Source: Hippophae tibetana
Lineage: Eukaryota; Streptophyta; Magnoliopsida; Rosales; Elaeagnaceae
DNA length: 64,000 nt
Direction of reading: 5' to 3'
Assembly (NCBI GenBank): GCA_037013495.1
Contig: CM072801.1
Coordinates: 11,270,501 to 11,334,500, forward strand
The translations under genes were made by a program, and so were the position numbers. The notes beneath the pieces were generated by a model. It ran no database searches, had not been told where the DNA came from, and saw nothing but the letters and a program-made list of their open reading frames with translations. Positions 1 to 13,500 of the stretch are shown one piece after another. The first letter of the stretch is position 1. Every line of letters begins with the position of its first letter.

Positions 1-250
1 AGATTGAGGATATGATGTTAAACATAATGCTGCAATTTCAGTTCGATTGGTGGAGTGGGAAATGAATGTCTTTGAGCTTCTTCTTTTTTTTTTTCCTTAC
101 ATGAAGATTCTAACAATCGTACAGTATAGTACTAACATGCTGTTAGTTTTGCTTATTGACTGGATTCTCTTTTTGTTTAGATGAACCATCTTTTTAAGAA
201 CTCTGTAAGCTTTGTGCTATTTGATATTTTATGAAATACAACTTGAATTT
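1..250 (+). other. Possible 3' end and 3' UTR of a gene entering from the left
   Basis: A T-rich stretch ending in a good splice acceptor (TTTCAG at about 36-41) is followed by a short open stretch reading FDWWSGK and a TGA stop near 63-65, then T-rich DNA resembling a 3' UTR down to about 250. This could be the last exon of a plus-strand gene that starts before the window. So few codons are visible that no family can be named. It could also be intergenic DNA with a chance acceptor. Confidence 0.2.
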
Positions 251-344
251 TGAAGGGAAAAAAAGTATATACCCTTAACGTGTAAATTAGAGGTATATAT
301 ATACTTGAAGCTTATATTTAGAATTGCCCTTCAATCTAGAAAGA

Positions 345-478
345 TATATAAGCCCAAATGACATACAACCAGGTTCAGTATTATAAACGGTCCAATTGAT
401 GTTTGGGCCCTAAAACCATTAATGTCTCTTTTTTTCTATTTTTTTTTTCACTTCTTAAATTCGGCAATTTGGCGCGAA
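345..478. promoter_or_regulatory. Promoter-like cluster: two site II elements and an E2F-type site
   Basis: AGCCCA at 351-356 and TGGGCC at 404-409 fit the TCP-bound site II motif of plant housekeeping promoters. TTTGGCGC at 468-475 fits the E2F consensus TTTSSCGC. Such motifs are sparse in AT-rich intergenic DNA, so three within 125 bp look like a core promoter. No downstream coding region is visible on either strand, so the target may be a gene left of the window on the minus strand or a lost or noncoding transcript. Confidence 0.3.
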
Positions 479-2667
479 CTCGTATGTTTTTTTTTTCACT
501 TGTCAAATAATTATGCGATTTTAAAGTTACATTAATAAAAAAAATATAACCTGAATCATTAACTCAATCTTAAAAACTTATATACAGTTATGATAAATAT
601 TGTAAATAGATGGATTTGAATCGAATTTAAACCAAACCTAACTAATAAGTACGGTAAATTAAATTGAATTTTTTAAGTAATACAAAAAAATGCAAAATTG
701 TTATTTTTTTAAATTTTTTTGTTAAACTTTTTCAAATTTAAATTTATTTAATATAATTTCAATTAAATAAATCATAAGGTTTTTAAGGATTAGAGATTCT
801 TTATTATTAAAAAGTTGTTACTAAAAGTAATATGATTAGCATTGATTAATTTAAATTTAAAATTATTTTTAAGATAGATATACATTTTTTTATGAGTTCC
901 ATAAAAAAAATAAAAAATAAGTATCTATTAATAATAATAATATAGGTATTTCATATTATTTGCTTAATTTTTTTAAAATATAAAATAAAATATAAATTGT
1001 AAGATAATTTATAAGATTATTATTTGTTTAAAACTTATGTAAATGTGATTTAAAATTTTGTATATAATATAGATATAGATTTAGGGTTTGGTTTGATTAT
1101 TTTATTGTTCAACAACTTGAATTATTGACTTATTTTAAATACCACTTTATTTCTTTTAAAATATAAAAATGTTAAAAAATTATATAATAAAAATGATAAA
1201 ACCTAATGCTATTTGTGTTCCAATTCAATTTAAATTGGTTTATTCATAAAGAACATGCATTTAATTTTTTGTAACTCGAACTAATTTAGAACGACTACTT
1301 TGGTCAAAATTTAGAATTAATAGTAAAGATTATCATATTTAGTTAACAAATAATAAAAATAATTTAAAATATTTTTGTATTTAATTTAATTATTAATCTG
1401 AAATAAAATATAAATCATTACAATAAAATTACTAAAAATCTTTTATTTTTTCGCATATTTATATTATTATTTATTATTTTTTCATTTTAGTTTATTTAAA
1501 AATAAAAAATTCTTATTTTTAATTTTTAAACTTTATTTTAATATTTATTATTATTTTAATTCTACTATTTAAGCAATAATAATATTATTATTTTTATTAA
1601 ATTTTATTATTAACATATTTACACACTAAGAATCAAATATAAGTTTCTCTATGCAAGTTTTAAAGTAGTGTGAGAACGTGTTGGAACGGATATACTAAAA
1701 ATCATAACCATCATTTACTAGTTTTGAATATATTTTATTAATAATCGTTGGTTGGTAATAAGGGTAATATTTTTTTACGATTTAATTTTTATTTTTATTT
1801 TTTAAAATTTATTTAAAAATATATTTAGTTTTAAAAGAATAAATATTAAAATATTTCTTATTCTACTACATAATTTAAAATATTAAACATTATTTTTTAA
1901 CACATTTGAAATTAAAATAAAAATATATAAAATTCATTCTAATTATTCTAAATATTACATGTTTTTATTAAAAATATATTTTTATGTAATTATATATATA
2001 AAAAAAAATATTAATATATTTTATATATTTTTTAATTATAGTAATCACACATTATCTTTAAAAAAATATGTTGAATTTTTAAGAAAAACTATAATTTGAA
2101 TTATACAGTTAAAATGCTCATCAACTAATCGTTTTCAAAGTCAGTTCGACGACTTGGTTTATTCAGAATTCCGTTGAAGAATATGGTAAAGCTTTGAGGC
2201 TCGTGATTTCAGCCCAAAAGCTTCGATTAGGTTTAAGATTCAATGATTCAATAATTAGTGAGAACAATTGTGAGCGTATTGTCCCCCGAAAAAAATTAGA
2301 TTGATTGGGTTATGGCTGTGGATTGCTGCTTCAACTGCTAGAATTTTATTATTAAGATGACTACTTCCTGTTTGAATCATCTTAAAACGTACAGAAAATA
2401 ACACATCGTTGTGATACACAATTAATTTCACTTTATTTTCTTGAAAGAAAAGCTAATTAGCTTTTACTAAGTACAATTATGGAGCTATACGAACAAATAC
2501 AGACTGTATATGTACATATGCAAACGTTTGGACTATCTACATTTGGCTTGGATCTGATACTATACACTCTTACATTATCGAATCGATATGAATAAGCAAC
2601 ATTCATTCTGTGACTTTATTTGGTGCTTATGTTCTTAGCTGGCAACCATCCTCATTTGAAATCTTCT
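479..2667. other. AT-rich intergenic DNA and beta-galactosidase 3' flank
   Basis: From 479 to about 2100 the sequence is almost entirely A/T runs with no sustained coding signal on either strand. From about 2100 to 2400 base composition is more balanced, and one open frame runs for roughly 50 codons to a stop near 2302, but it resembles no family I know. The part next to 2668 is expected to hold the 3' UTR of the minus-strand beta-galactosidase gene. Confidence 0.6.
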
Positions 2668-5600
2668 TCATCTTGTTCTCGTCACTAATGAAATCTTACT
2701 TGGGTCACCACCCCATTCTTCAAATACCACCAATAAATTGTTGCCACCCGAATTGAGCCACGATCGTGGAACATGGTACCTGAAAATAACAGCATTATCA
2801 ATGTACTCCGATCAGAAAAACAAACCATAACAGCTTAAAGGAGAAATTTGCTCACCATCTTTGAGAGGATTGTCCACAATTGGCTCGGCATTTCTTTTCA
2901 TCATAAGTTCCAGCATAATTACAAGTGCTGCAACTTCCATGTGCTTTATATCCAGGCCAGTGTCTTCCAATGCTTCGGCCATTTACCCATATCTCACCTT
3001 TTCCCATGCTACTCATATCTAATGCTAATGGTGCATGACCTCCTGGTGCATAAAAAGTTGTCTGCAAAAGGCACAACATCAAATGAATTGTTATGTATGA
3101 TGAGATTTCCATGAACAATGTAACATGACTTTCATAGTCGTGATTTACATCATTGCTGCATGCGAGTCTTTTAATTCATTATTCATTTTAATGGATAAGA
3201 TAAAGTAGTGTTGCAGTGTAAAAACACGGCTTTTGAGTATCAGAGTTGTGTTCCATAACATAATTCGTTTATAAAGAGTAGGTATTCAGATATATTTTTA
3301 CCTTGTACCATGAAAGAGGTTGTTTATGAGCCAATAATGATCCTTGTATCCATTCAACTGAAGAGCTTCCTGTAACAGAATGGAGCCTTAAAGCTTCCCC
3401 TTTCAGACCTACCTGCTCAGGTACACGTGAACCACTGAAACTTTAGTTTCCTACAACTGTGTAAAGGGAAAGGAAGAATGTGAAACATAAAAAGAATAAT
3501 TCCAACAAACCTTGTACGACCATTTCCATTTAGACATGTCCCATGTTCCTGAATTCACACCCTTCAGTGACACCGGCCCTAGAACCCCGGTATTCCATTT
3601 CTCAAAACGAAAACCAACATTCTGAAATTTGTAAATGAGAATAAAAACTTCGTCTGCTAAAAAGATTTGATGTAATTAACAGCATAACTATGCCAAAACA
3701 GGAAAACTAACCGGCAGGCCTACAGCAACACTAAGTAAAGCAAGCTTGTTTATGCCCACCCTCAAATTCACAGAGTCACTGAATCTTAATTTAGGATTCT
3801 TCAATTCCCCATATACACTTCCTGCAACAAGATAGCAAATTATTAGTATAGAAGTAAACTAAATTATTATAGAATAATGGATGGTTTCTTTAAAAGTAAT
3901 GCAGTTTTGTTCACCAGATAGTCGACCGTTGACGAAAACATGCAAAGCATGACCTGCTGAATCAATTGTAAGAATTGGCCATTGTCCCCTCTTAATGAAT
4001 CCCTCGTCGGAACTAATTGTGATGCTGAACAATCATAAATTATTAACCGTAGATTTAGTATCAAGCTTATCAACTCATATGAAAAACTACAAATAAAATA
4101 AAATTCACTCATGTGATTGCCAGCAAATACTTACTCTGTCATATACCACAGATAGTCTGAAGAATCCATAGTGATACTGATTTGCTCCACCAACCCAACT
4201 AACGTAGTGGTATCAGAATTGGCAGAAGCAGTTTCTTCATTGTATGACTGCCAATTAAACCCACTTTTCACAGGCAGCATCTTCGGTTGTGAGCTTTGAA
4301 CATTAATCTACAGTGAAATTAGAAGCCAATTTTAGAATCTACTTTCTCCAAGCAAAGGTAATTTAGGATCTTTCTGCTTGGGCTTATGCTAAACATGCTT
4401 TCGATCGAAAGTAATTTCAGAAGAATGTGTTTTAGAAATAATCATATTATTATACATTGAAGCAAAAAAAAAATATTTGTGAGCCTTGAAATCATTTAAT
4501 ACAGATTTTTTCCTGTCTGATTTAAAGGCACTTTTTTTTTGTTATCAAGAAACGCTTTTACAAGCTCATAAAAGTAGAAGCAAACATAACCTTATAATCA
4601 GTACAGTTGAAAGTTTGACAACTATCCCCTTACCTTTGCAGTATTATAAACTGCAGTTTTACAATCAGGAAGAATGCTGATAGACCACGGTGGAAGATCA
4701 TATTGTTGGTTACCAAATCTCACTTTTGCTGCAGAGTTTGTATCATAGTTTGCAAGGAATGCAGAACAAGCCCCAAACCTTGTTCTGTATACATGAGCCT
4801 AGAAATACAACAATATATCGACAATGATTATGACGATCATAAGATAGAAAATCAGCAGTAGTTGTTCTTCTTGCAATCCAGAAAAGCTTACCACTTGATT
4901 ACTTCCAAGTTTTGTCACCTTGGGATCGGTTGACAATAACGTTGCCTCACATAGTTTGATAGCTTTATGCAAATCTCTCAAATGTCCATATTTTGGCTGT
5001 CTAAGTAATCCTAGGATATATAAGCAATTAGATTAGATAAGACCTCAAAATGTATAAATAAGAGGTAGATATGCTAATTACACTAAGTTATTAAGGAACT
5101 ATGAAAAGGTACCATATTCATCTAAAGGAGCATCATAATCATAGCTAGTTGTAATGAAGGGTCCTCCAGCTGTTCTACCAAAATTTGTTCCTCCATGGTA
5201 CTAAAAAAAAAAATAGATTTAGAAGTGTAGAAAAAAAAATGCATAAAAGTTCAAAGCATCGAGATTGAACTCAATTACCATATAGTAATTAATAAAAGAA
5301 CCTCCATTTTGAATGAACCTAGCAACTGAAAATGCCAAGTCTTCTGCAGGTCTATAAGGAACTGTACCACCAAATTCTGTGAACCTAGTGCAACAAATAT
5401 AAAACTCAGTACTATTAGAAAGATATAAAAATAAACTATTGGACAAAATTTTGAACTTTTAAGAATTTCTAAAGTTGTAGGGAAAAAGACAATCAAACTT
5501 ACCATCCAGTCCAGTTTTCTGTCCACATTTTGGGTTTATAGTTTTTGTTTGGACTGAAGTTTTCACAGTAAAAACCATTGCAGGTGTTTATCTGTTATAA

Positions 5601-7494
5601 AAAAAAAGATATACAAATGAGAACCAAATATATTTAAGGAGGGTTTTTCAAATCCGTTACTTTTAATAAGTATAATTTAAATCCGTATTTATTAATCAGA
5701 ATACACAGATACATTTTGTAGAGGCAGTGAACTTAGACTACCATTTTTTAACTTGTGTTAAAGTACAGTTATGTTAAGTTATTCTTCTTCCTATATTTAA
5801 AGTTTAGGTTTTTCTAGTTCAATAATAAGAACCTCTTTGAGTATGGTGAGGATGGAGAATGGACAATGAAATAGGTGAGATTCAATTATACTCCTCAATT
5901 ATACTAAGGAATTACCGATTATCAGGTTATTCCAATATTTAAATCTCTAGTTAAGGCACAACTAACAAGTAGTTGAAAAATGGGGAAAAGTATCTTACCA
6001 CTGGATCAGGGGCATCCTCTTGCTTGCACATAACCCATGGGACTCCTGTTTTGAGACCAACAGCCATTTGAGCTGCCCATTTGCTATAAGCTTTACCAGC
6101 CGCACCCATTCCCGATTCCACTAGATCATATTCATTTTCTATCTGCAAGTGTTCAACTCCAACAAGTTTATTCAAAACTTTAATCTAATTTACTAACTAG
6201 TAACGTCCCATCCCTTCTTAGAAGAGAAACAAAAAGGAACATGAGAAAGATTTTGTTTTTTTTTTAAAGTGCTTTTAACTAAAAATGGTTGCACAGAAAG
6301 CTAGATGTGCTCTCGAAAGCGCTTTTTACATATATTTATTATGGGCTGTTTGAGTTTCTGTTAAATGTGGTATTTGACTAAAGTGTTTTTAATTATTATA
6401 AAAGTTTTAAAAGGTTTCAAAAGCAAAAACAAGCCTTTGCCTTAAAAGTGCTTTTTTACATGTCTCATAGAAGTAAACAGTTCCTAAGCTTGAAGTTTCA
6501 TTTCCTACCTGAGAAAGGATTATAGGACCTCCTTGAGATTCAAACAATCTTTCAGCTTTCATTATATTGACAATCTTCGTCGTGAATCTTTGCATTGCTG
6601 CCTGTAAATGGATAATTTTAAAATTACCAATTTATTACAGGAAAAAAAACTACACTAAGAAGCAAAAAAATAAAAATAAAAAGGTTTCGTGGGATAAGAT
6701 GACAGAATCTCACGGCCAAACTGACCTTAAAAGGACCATTGTCAGTTCTAAACTCAATTCCTCTGACATATTTAAGCCAAACAGGAAATCCCCTGTTTCA
6801 GGAAAAAAGAACAGAGCATAAACAGAGTAATTAATAAAATGACAAAATGGAGTTTGAATTGAGGAAAAACAAAAAAAAACCATCAAAAAACTTGTTATTG
6901 TGTCCCAGAAGCTATGAGTAATTATTATTAATAATAATTACCCGAAGTTCCATTCAGCACAAACAAAGGGGCCAATTCGGAGATGAACATAAAGGCCAGC
7001 TTGTTTAACCAGCTTGACAAACTTAACCAAATCATATCTATCTTCAAAATAATACTGAAATTTCAATACAAAACAAAAGGATTAACACTTTAGAAGTAAG
7101 AGCAAGCAATTCAGAGAAACTGAAATTCATGAGCATTACTTGTCCTTGTGAAGGTTCATGACCATTCCAGAATACATAAGTTTGTATAACATCCAACCCT
7201 CCAAGTTTGGCCTTTTGTATGAGATCTGGCCACATCTGCAATAACCCAATAACATTTGAAGTTCCAAAAAAAAAATATGAAAACTCAAACGGCCAAGAAC
7301 ATTTACTAGAGGAACCACATGAACAGTGTTTATGTTACCTCTGGTGTGCTTCTTGGATAGTGAATGGATCCAGAAATCAAAATTCTTCTTTTCCCATTTA
7401 TTGTTATAGCTTTGTGATCATAAGTCACAGTGGCTGTACCATAACAAAGCCATGAAAACAATAGTAATAACGTGATCGTATTGGGTTTCCACAT
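2668..7494 (-). CDS. BGAL: Beta-galactosidase, GH35 family (18 exons, about 722 residues)
   Basis: Secreted cell-wall exo-beta-galactosidase that removes terminal galactose from pectic galactan, arabinogalactan or xyloglucan side chains. Eighteen exons join in frame with GT-AG introns: 7494-7339, 7235-7140, 7054-6942, 6792-6726, 6601-6509, 6142-5999, 5591-5503, 5384-5279, 5200-5113, 5010-4892, 4798-4634, 4307-4135, 4024-3915, 3821-3712, 3621-3511, 3412-3302, 3061-2856, 2779-2668. Residues 1-20 form a hydrophobic signal peptide, followed by the typical VTYDHKA start of mature plant BGALs. The GH35 acid/base motif (IENEYD, Glu about 179) and nucleophile motif (WTENWTGW, Glu about 248) are intact. 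Downstream are the usual beta-sandwich motifs ([16 protein letters not shown]). It ends near residue 722 and lacks the C-terminal SUEL-type lectin domain of longer family members. It looks functional; which BGAL subgroup it belongs to is not determined. Confidence 0.95.
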
Positions 7495-7782
7495 TTTCTA
7501 CTATTTTTTTCTCCTCGAAATGTAAAACCCAGATGAAGGAGATTGCTTGTTTGTCAAAGCAATGGCCTTTTTTATATTTGAATTTGAAAATAAAAATTTC
7601 TTAAGAGAGATAAAGGGTAGGAAGGAGAGAGAGATTTCGTATTGGTGTTTGTAAAAAAAGTCTTTGTTTTCTGATGCTTTTTGAAATTGAAAAGAGAAAG
7701 AAAGAGATTGGCAGAGTTACTTTGATGGATGAGAAGAGAAAGAGATTTGGTTATGCAGAGAACAGAAACATCCCCCAACTGC

Positions 7783-7793
7783 TTTTATAAATA
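7783..7793 (-). promoter_or_regulatory. TATA box of the beta-galactosidase gene
   Basis: On the minus strand the sequence reads TATTTATAAAAG, a near-perfect plant TATA box, preceded by a C-rich run and followed by a CT-rich leader typical of plant 5' UTRs. Transcription would start near 7755, giving a leader of about 260 nt before the ATG at 7494. Start site and leader length are inferred from spacing. Confidence 0.7.
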
Positions 7794-7799
7794 GGGGGA

Positions 7800-10455
7800 G
7801 GGGGCGCAGAAACATCTTTGGCATTTTCTATTCCGTCTTTTTTTAACAAATGAATCTTTTCACGATAAATAATAGGATGGTATGCAGTAAATACCTTTTA
7901 TATTAAAAGATTTATATTAATTAAATTTTATATTTTGTAAAATTATAAAAAATACAAATTTTAATAATTTTATAATAAAAATTTAACTATTTATTAAATA
8001 TTTTTTATGTTAAAATATCATAATAAAAAAATATTTTTATTTTTCTTATTTATTAATAAATAATATTATTTTATTTAAAATATTGATAAAAAATAATTTA
8101 TGTTTTTTTGACTTTTTCACAAAAGTAAAAAAATCAAATGACATATTTTTCTTTTTAAAATATTAAATGATATTTTTAATTTAATGTAAGGAAAATATGT
8201 GGTATTTTTTTAAATAATATTATTTTAATAATTTATTATTAAAATATTATTTTTTACATTTAAATAATTAAAATGTAATAAAATGCAAGATATTAATAAG
8301 AATAAATATGAAATTTAGTAAAAAACTTATTTAAGAAAAATGAATAATAATAATATTCTTATTTAAAAATATATTTGTTTAAAAAGTTAATAAAATATTA
8401 AAATATTAATAGTCAATATGAAATTTCTTTTATAGTAATTATAATTTTATGTATCAAGTTTTAATCAATTGATATGATTTTTAATTTTTTTAAAAATTAA
8501 TGAAAAATAATAATTTTTTAGATATTGAGATACTAAAAATATACACTAATATTTTGGAAGACTGATTGATATTTATATTATTTTAAAAAAATAAATTTAT
8601 ATGATTTTTTTTAAATATAATTAACAATTTTAAATATATTTTTAATAAAAATAACTTACTTTATCGACCTTCATCTTTTAAATAAATATGAGACACTACA
8701 ATTAACGGAAAAGTGCCGTTTGACAGTAAAAAAAACAATGACAATAAGAATATTATAATAAAAATAAATTATCTCATAATAACAATTTTTTATAATATTA
8801 AAAATATTATATTTTAGGTCAGGAAACACAAATAAAGAAAAAGAGTAGTCTCAAACGAAACTGTTAACACACGGAACTTAGGGGCTGTACAAGTGGAGTA
8901 TACTTTCCCTTTTTGGCTCTGGTAAACCGGGAACGTATTTTGGTGTTATTTGCTTAAGTTTTTTTTTTTTTTTTTGGGTTGATAAATAGCTTAAGCATTT
9001 ATAATTTTATTTTAGAAGAAAACAAAAGAATTTTTGTAGAAGTAAAAAAATAAAAAGCAATTTAAAACAGGAATGTAGCGTTTGTGGGCGTCTTATAATT
9101 AAAGGATAATATTTTATGCTATTTAACTTAATTTTACTCCGTGCAAAAAAGCTTAGGACCCAAGAATATATAATTTGCTTGGGTATATAAAACTTATAAA
9201 ATTTGAGGCTTAATTATGAATATATGAATAATATATATATTAAATAAAACGTTAATTTATGCTATTAATGCCCGTACTTTAAGTATAAAACAAATATTTT
9301 TAGTAAATTTATTTTAAATAATATTGTTTCGTGTTCGATATGTTTTATTCATATGGTTTTAAGACTGTGTAATTAGATGGCCAATTTGTAATTATTAACA
9401 AAAAAATTAAGAAAATAATGATTTTAATTTATGATTTATTATGAAATAATTAGTTTTATAATTGATGATTTTTTATAAAAATAATCACCAATTAGTATCA
9501 ATTTTTACTAGTAATTTTTAAGAAAAAAAAAATTAAAAATCACTTATAAGTTGGTTGATAATGATTTTTTTTAAACTTAAAAAATAAAGAATTTTTTTTT
9601 GTTATTATTTATAAATTTTATGTTTTTAATCAATTTTTTCAAATATTTATAAATATAAAAATAGTAAGATTTGATTTATTCTCTAAAAATATTTGATGAA
9701 AATGAATAAAAAAAAATCATAAATTTAATTCAAAAATATTATTTTTAAAGATTTTTTAATCATCTTGTATTTTGCTAATGATTTAACCTCCAACTCAATT
9801 TTCATTCTTCAAGCTATAGAATTCAATTTCATGCATTAATATTATACCAAAACATATATCTTAAATATTAAGACAGTCATTGGAGGACTAGTTTAACTGA
9901 ATACTTTGCCAATTCTGTGCTTTCATTTAATACTTGACAACTTTGTTCCTGTCTTATTATATATCTTGATACTTACATAAAAACTTCCATTGTAATCAAA
10001 AATGGCTATATATATATATTATATTCAAACTATTAAATAAACATTATTCCTTTTATCGACCAAGTTGCATGGACACAGTCCGAAGTGAATTTTATTATCA
10101 TCGTGTTTTCTTGTTTTATCTGAAAATGTAGAACAATATTTTGAGGTACAATCTTATTGTCTGCCTAATGGATAAGATATTTTTAACGTTATAAATTTTC
10201 TCTGCCTTAAAACCATGAACGATTTTATCCACTTTACATATAAATTTATATAATTATATATATTTTATTTATTTATATAATTATATTAGACTTTAAAGTT
10301 TTCATTTTCAACTTTTTTTTTGTCTACTTTAACTAACTATAAAGTATTAACTAAACTGATTGTGCTATATGAACGGCCCTAGATATGGACTCTTTTGGAT
10401 TTTCATTTTCAATTGATGTCACAATAACTATTGGCAAAAATAAAAGGGATAAATT

Positions 10456-10457
<2 letters not shown>
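7800..10457. other. AT-rich intergenic DNA
   Basis: Upstream flank of the beta-galactosidase gene followed by about 2.5 kb of A/T-rich sequence with many homopolymer runs. No open frame with coding character, RNA gene or clean transposon end was recognised on either strand. Confidence 0.6.

Positions 10458-10510
<53 letters not shown>
10458..10510. repeat. (TA)n microsatellite, about 26 units
   Basis: Uninterrupted alternating TA of about 53 bp. The open frames reading Ile-Tyr repeats on both strands here are a product of the microsatellite and are not genes. Confidence 0.95.
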
Positions 10511-10513
<3 letters not shown>

Positions 10514-13500
10514 ACTTTGTTCGTCCTGCTGTATGTACGTATCACCATTCTTGTAGCACAATGTCACTGATTTAATTAAGAATAAAAGTAATAAAGAAAT
10601 ATTAAAATAAATTATAAGAGTTGATTATTATTGTTTAAATACAATGACTTGGTATCATATACTTGATACCATATACGGTTAGACACACAAATAATATGTA
10701 TAAATTTATACCAAAATAGAAAATTAAAAATCAATTCGAGAAGCAAATTATGGAAAATTCTACAACACACGTTAAGTATTGTACATTCCATTACCCTGTA
10801 TATTGGACAGTTATTAGTGTTTTTTTTTCCTTAAATAAAATTTAATTAGTGAACGAGATTAAATTTAAAAAACTATTAAGATTTAGGATTAATTGTAAAA
10901 TAAGCTATATCTGCAATTAGAATGACTCGTAAACTAAAGATATAAGAGATGATAGATGATAGATGATTAATTATAGTATATGATATGTCTTTAATTAATA
11001 TATAAATAATAAGAAAATAACTTAATTGTTTTCCTATGAACCTAAGAAAGGATAAGAATGCCGGCTAAGCAATAATACCACGTTTGGCTAGGGACGAAGA
11101 GACGAAAGTAATAAGTTACTTTTTTAAAATAAAAAAAATTAAATCCTTTAAATTTTATAACAATAAAAACAATAATAATTAACATTAAATGAATTTTAAT
11201 TGAATAATATTTAATGTTGAACGTATCTAAATAATAATAGTTTAATTTAAATAGGTTAAATATTAAATTATATATCAATCTTTTTTAATATTAAAAATAT
11301 ATAAATTAAATATAAAAAATATTATTTTTGTAGTTATAAATTTTAAAAATATTATTTATATGAGTATTATTTTTTAAAAATATAACCATTTTTTGAAAAC
11401 TTAAAAGCCATCCATTAATTTGTGGATTCCATTTAAGATAAGGATGTTATTTTCTTATTTTAATTTTCTAATAGAATATAGAGGTTCTGGATTTTAGTTT
11501 AAGATAAGGTACTGTTTATAGATCAAATCTCAACTTTTATCAAATTTCACTAATCCTTTATCTGCTTTGGGATAGCTAGATTATTGAATATTGACTCTCT
11601 ATCTCTCTCTCTCACATGTGATCAGGTCTTTTATTCCACAATACTAGCTAATTATAAACTTTTTTTAATTGATTTAAATATATTATTAGAACATTATATA
11701 TTAGGATATAAATATAAGAAAATATAAATTAATTTATAGTGTAATGATACATATTATTTATAAATACAATAAAAATTTAAATTCAAATATATATATAATA
11801 TTTAAATTACTTAAAATCAATCCGATTCAATTATGCAACAAAAGAAAGTAAACCTAGTGATTTTAGCTGATTTTTTTTTATAATTAACTATATGATAACA
11901 AAATAAGTTATAATATTTTAATTAATAATTAAATAATATATAAATTATAATTGTATTATAAATTATGATATAAAAAATGTTCAATCAAAGATAGTGGAGG
12001 TTGGTGTGCCCCTACGAAGCATCGTATCAATAATTAAAAAATGAATAAATCATAACATGCCACTCAGGCATGTGAGCAACCGTACGCAGTTCTGTAAAGA
12101 CGTGTCAATCATTGATAGGAAGTTGAAGCGATATCAAAAACCAGACAACAGATGAACAAGGACAGCCTCGTGTACGGAGCTGGAGCTGGAGCTGGAGCTG
12201 GACACATACGGTGGGTTTAGTTTACAATTAGTATCTGAATTGCATCTTACGCTTAAAGCATTATTGGCTTTGGATCAGGAAGGATCAACTTTCGATCTTC
12301 ATTAAATGTGTTTTATAACCTTAATACCTTGAAAATTAAAGTAACAAAAATGTTAGAAAAATAATTTAATTATTTAGTTTTATGTGATTTCTGTTAACAT
12401 AATTAATTTTTTAATGTCATGTAAATTCAATCATTAACTAATATTTTAATAAAACTGACAAAAAAAAATAGAAATGTTAAAAATATTTTTACAACCAATT
12501 AAATACTGGGAGTAATAAGAATGTGTCTTTGCTGTCGATTATATTATAATTGGAGCCCTACTCATGGCAAACTAATTTAGCATTTTAAAAATTCGAAGAC
12601 AATTTATTATACCAACATGTAAGTGTACTTAATCACTATTCTCTAACATTAATGAACGATGGACAGAAAAAATAATTATTTAAACAGTTGCTTAATTATG
12701 AAAATATTTGAAGCAAAATAAGGTCAACTAAGGTGTAATAAATTGATTTGTAAGCAATAGAGACTTAGAATCCAATAATGTTGGTTGTGTATAGAATTAA
12801 CTGATAGCCTCCCCCTTCTAACAAATTAAAACAAATTATTTAAATTTGGCTTTAATAAAAAAAAATTATTCATGTTAAATGGAGGTTTTATCTTTATTAA
12901 TAATCTACACAAATGGGCTACTTCAATTTCTTTTCTTTTCGAGGTCACCAAGTTAAATTTTTATTCATAGTTTATTAAAACAAAGACTCACCAAATCATA
13001 AATTTTAGAGAAATTATAAAAATAACATAATTAAAATTTATAATAATAAAAATAATATTAAATATTATTTAATTAAATAAGTTTTAATATTGAACAGATG
13101 TAAATGATTTTAATTTAATTTAAACGAGATTCAATTAAAAGATACATAAAAAAGAAATATTGTGTCAGATTTTTTTTAATAATAAAAATATATATGACGA
13201 ATATAAAGTATATTATTTTTATAATTATAAATTTAAATTTTATTATTTACATTATTTTACCTAAATTTTATGTACAATTAGTCCCCGTTAAAATTATCAA
13301 CCTCAAAATTAACATAATACTCTTAAATTGGGGAGCAATAATAAGGACTCGATGGCATGCTATTATAAGTTTTGAGCAGTGCACGTTATATATCTTATGT
13401 TATTATTACTTTTGGTACGATTGATATTTCTTTTAATAAGTTAAAATAATGGTATATATATATACTTTTGATCAATTATAGGATTGTATAATTGCATATG

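Noticed and set aside
2150..2305. About 50 open codons with balanced composition upstream of the beta-galactosidase 3' end
   Set aside because: Too short, no start or splice context and no recognisable family; probably chance or a decayed fragment.
10351..10570. Open frames of Ile-Tyr repeats on both strands
   Set aside because: They are translations of the (TA)n microsatellite and have no protein family features.
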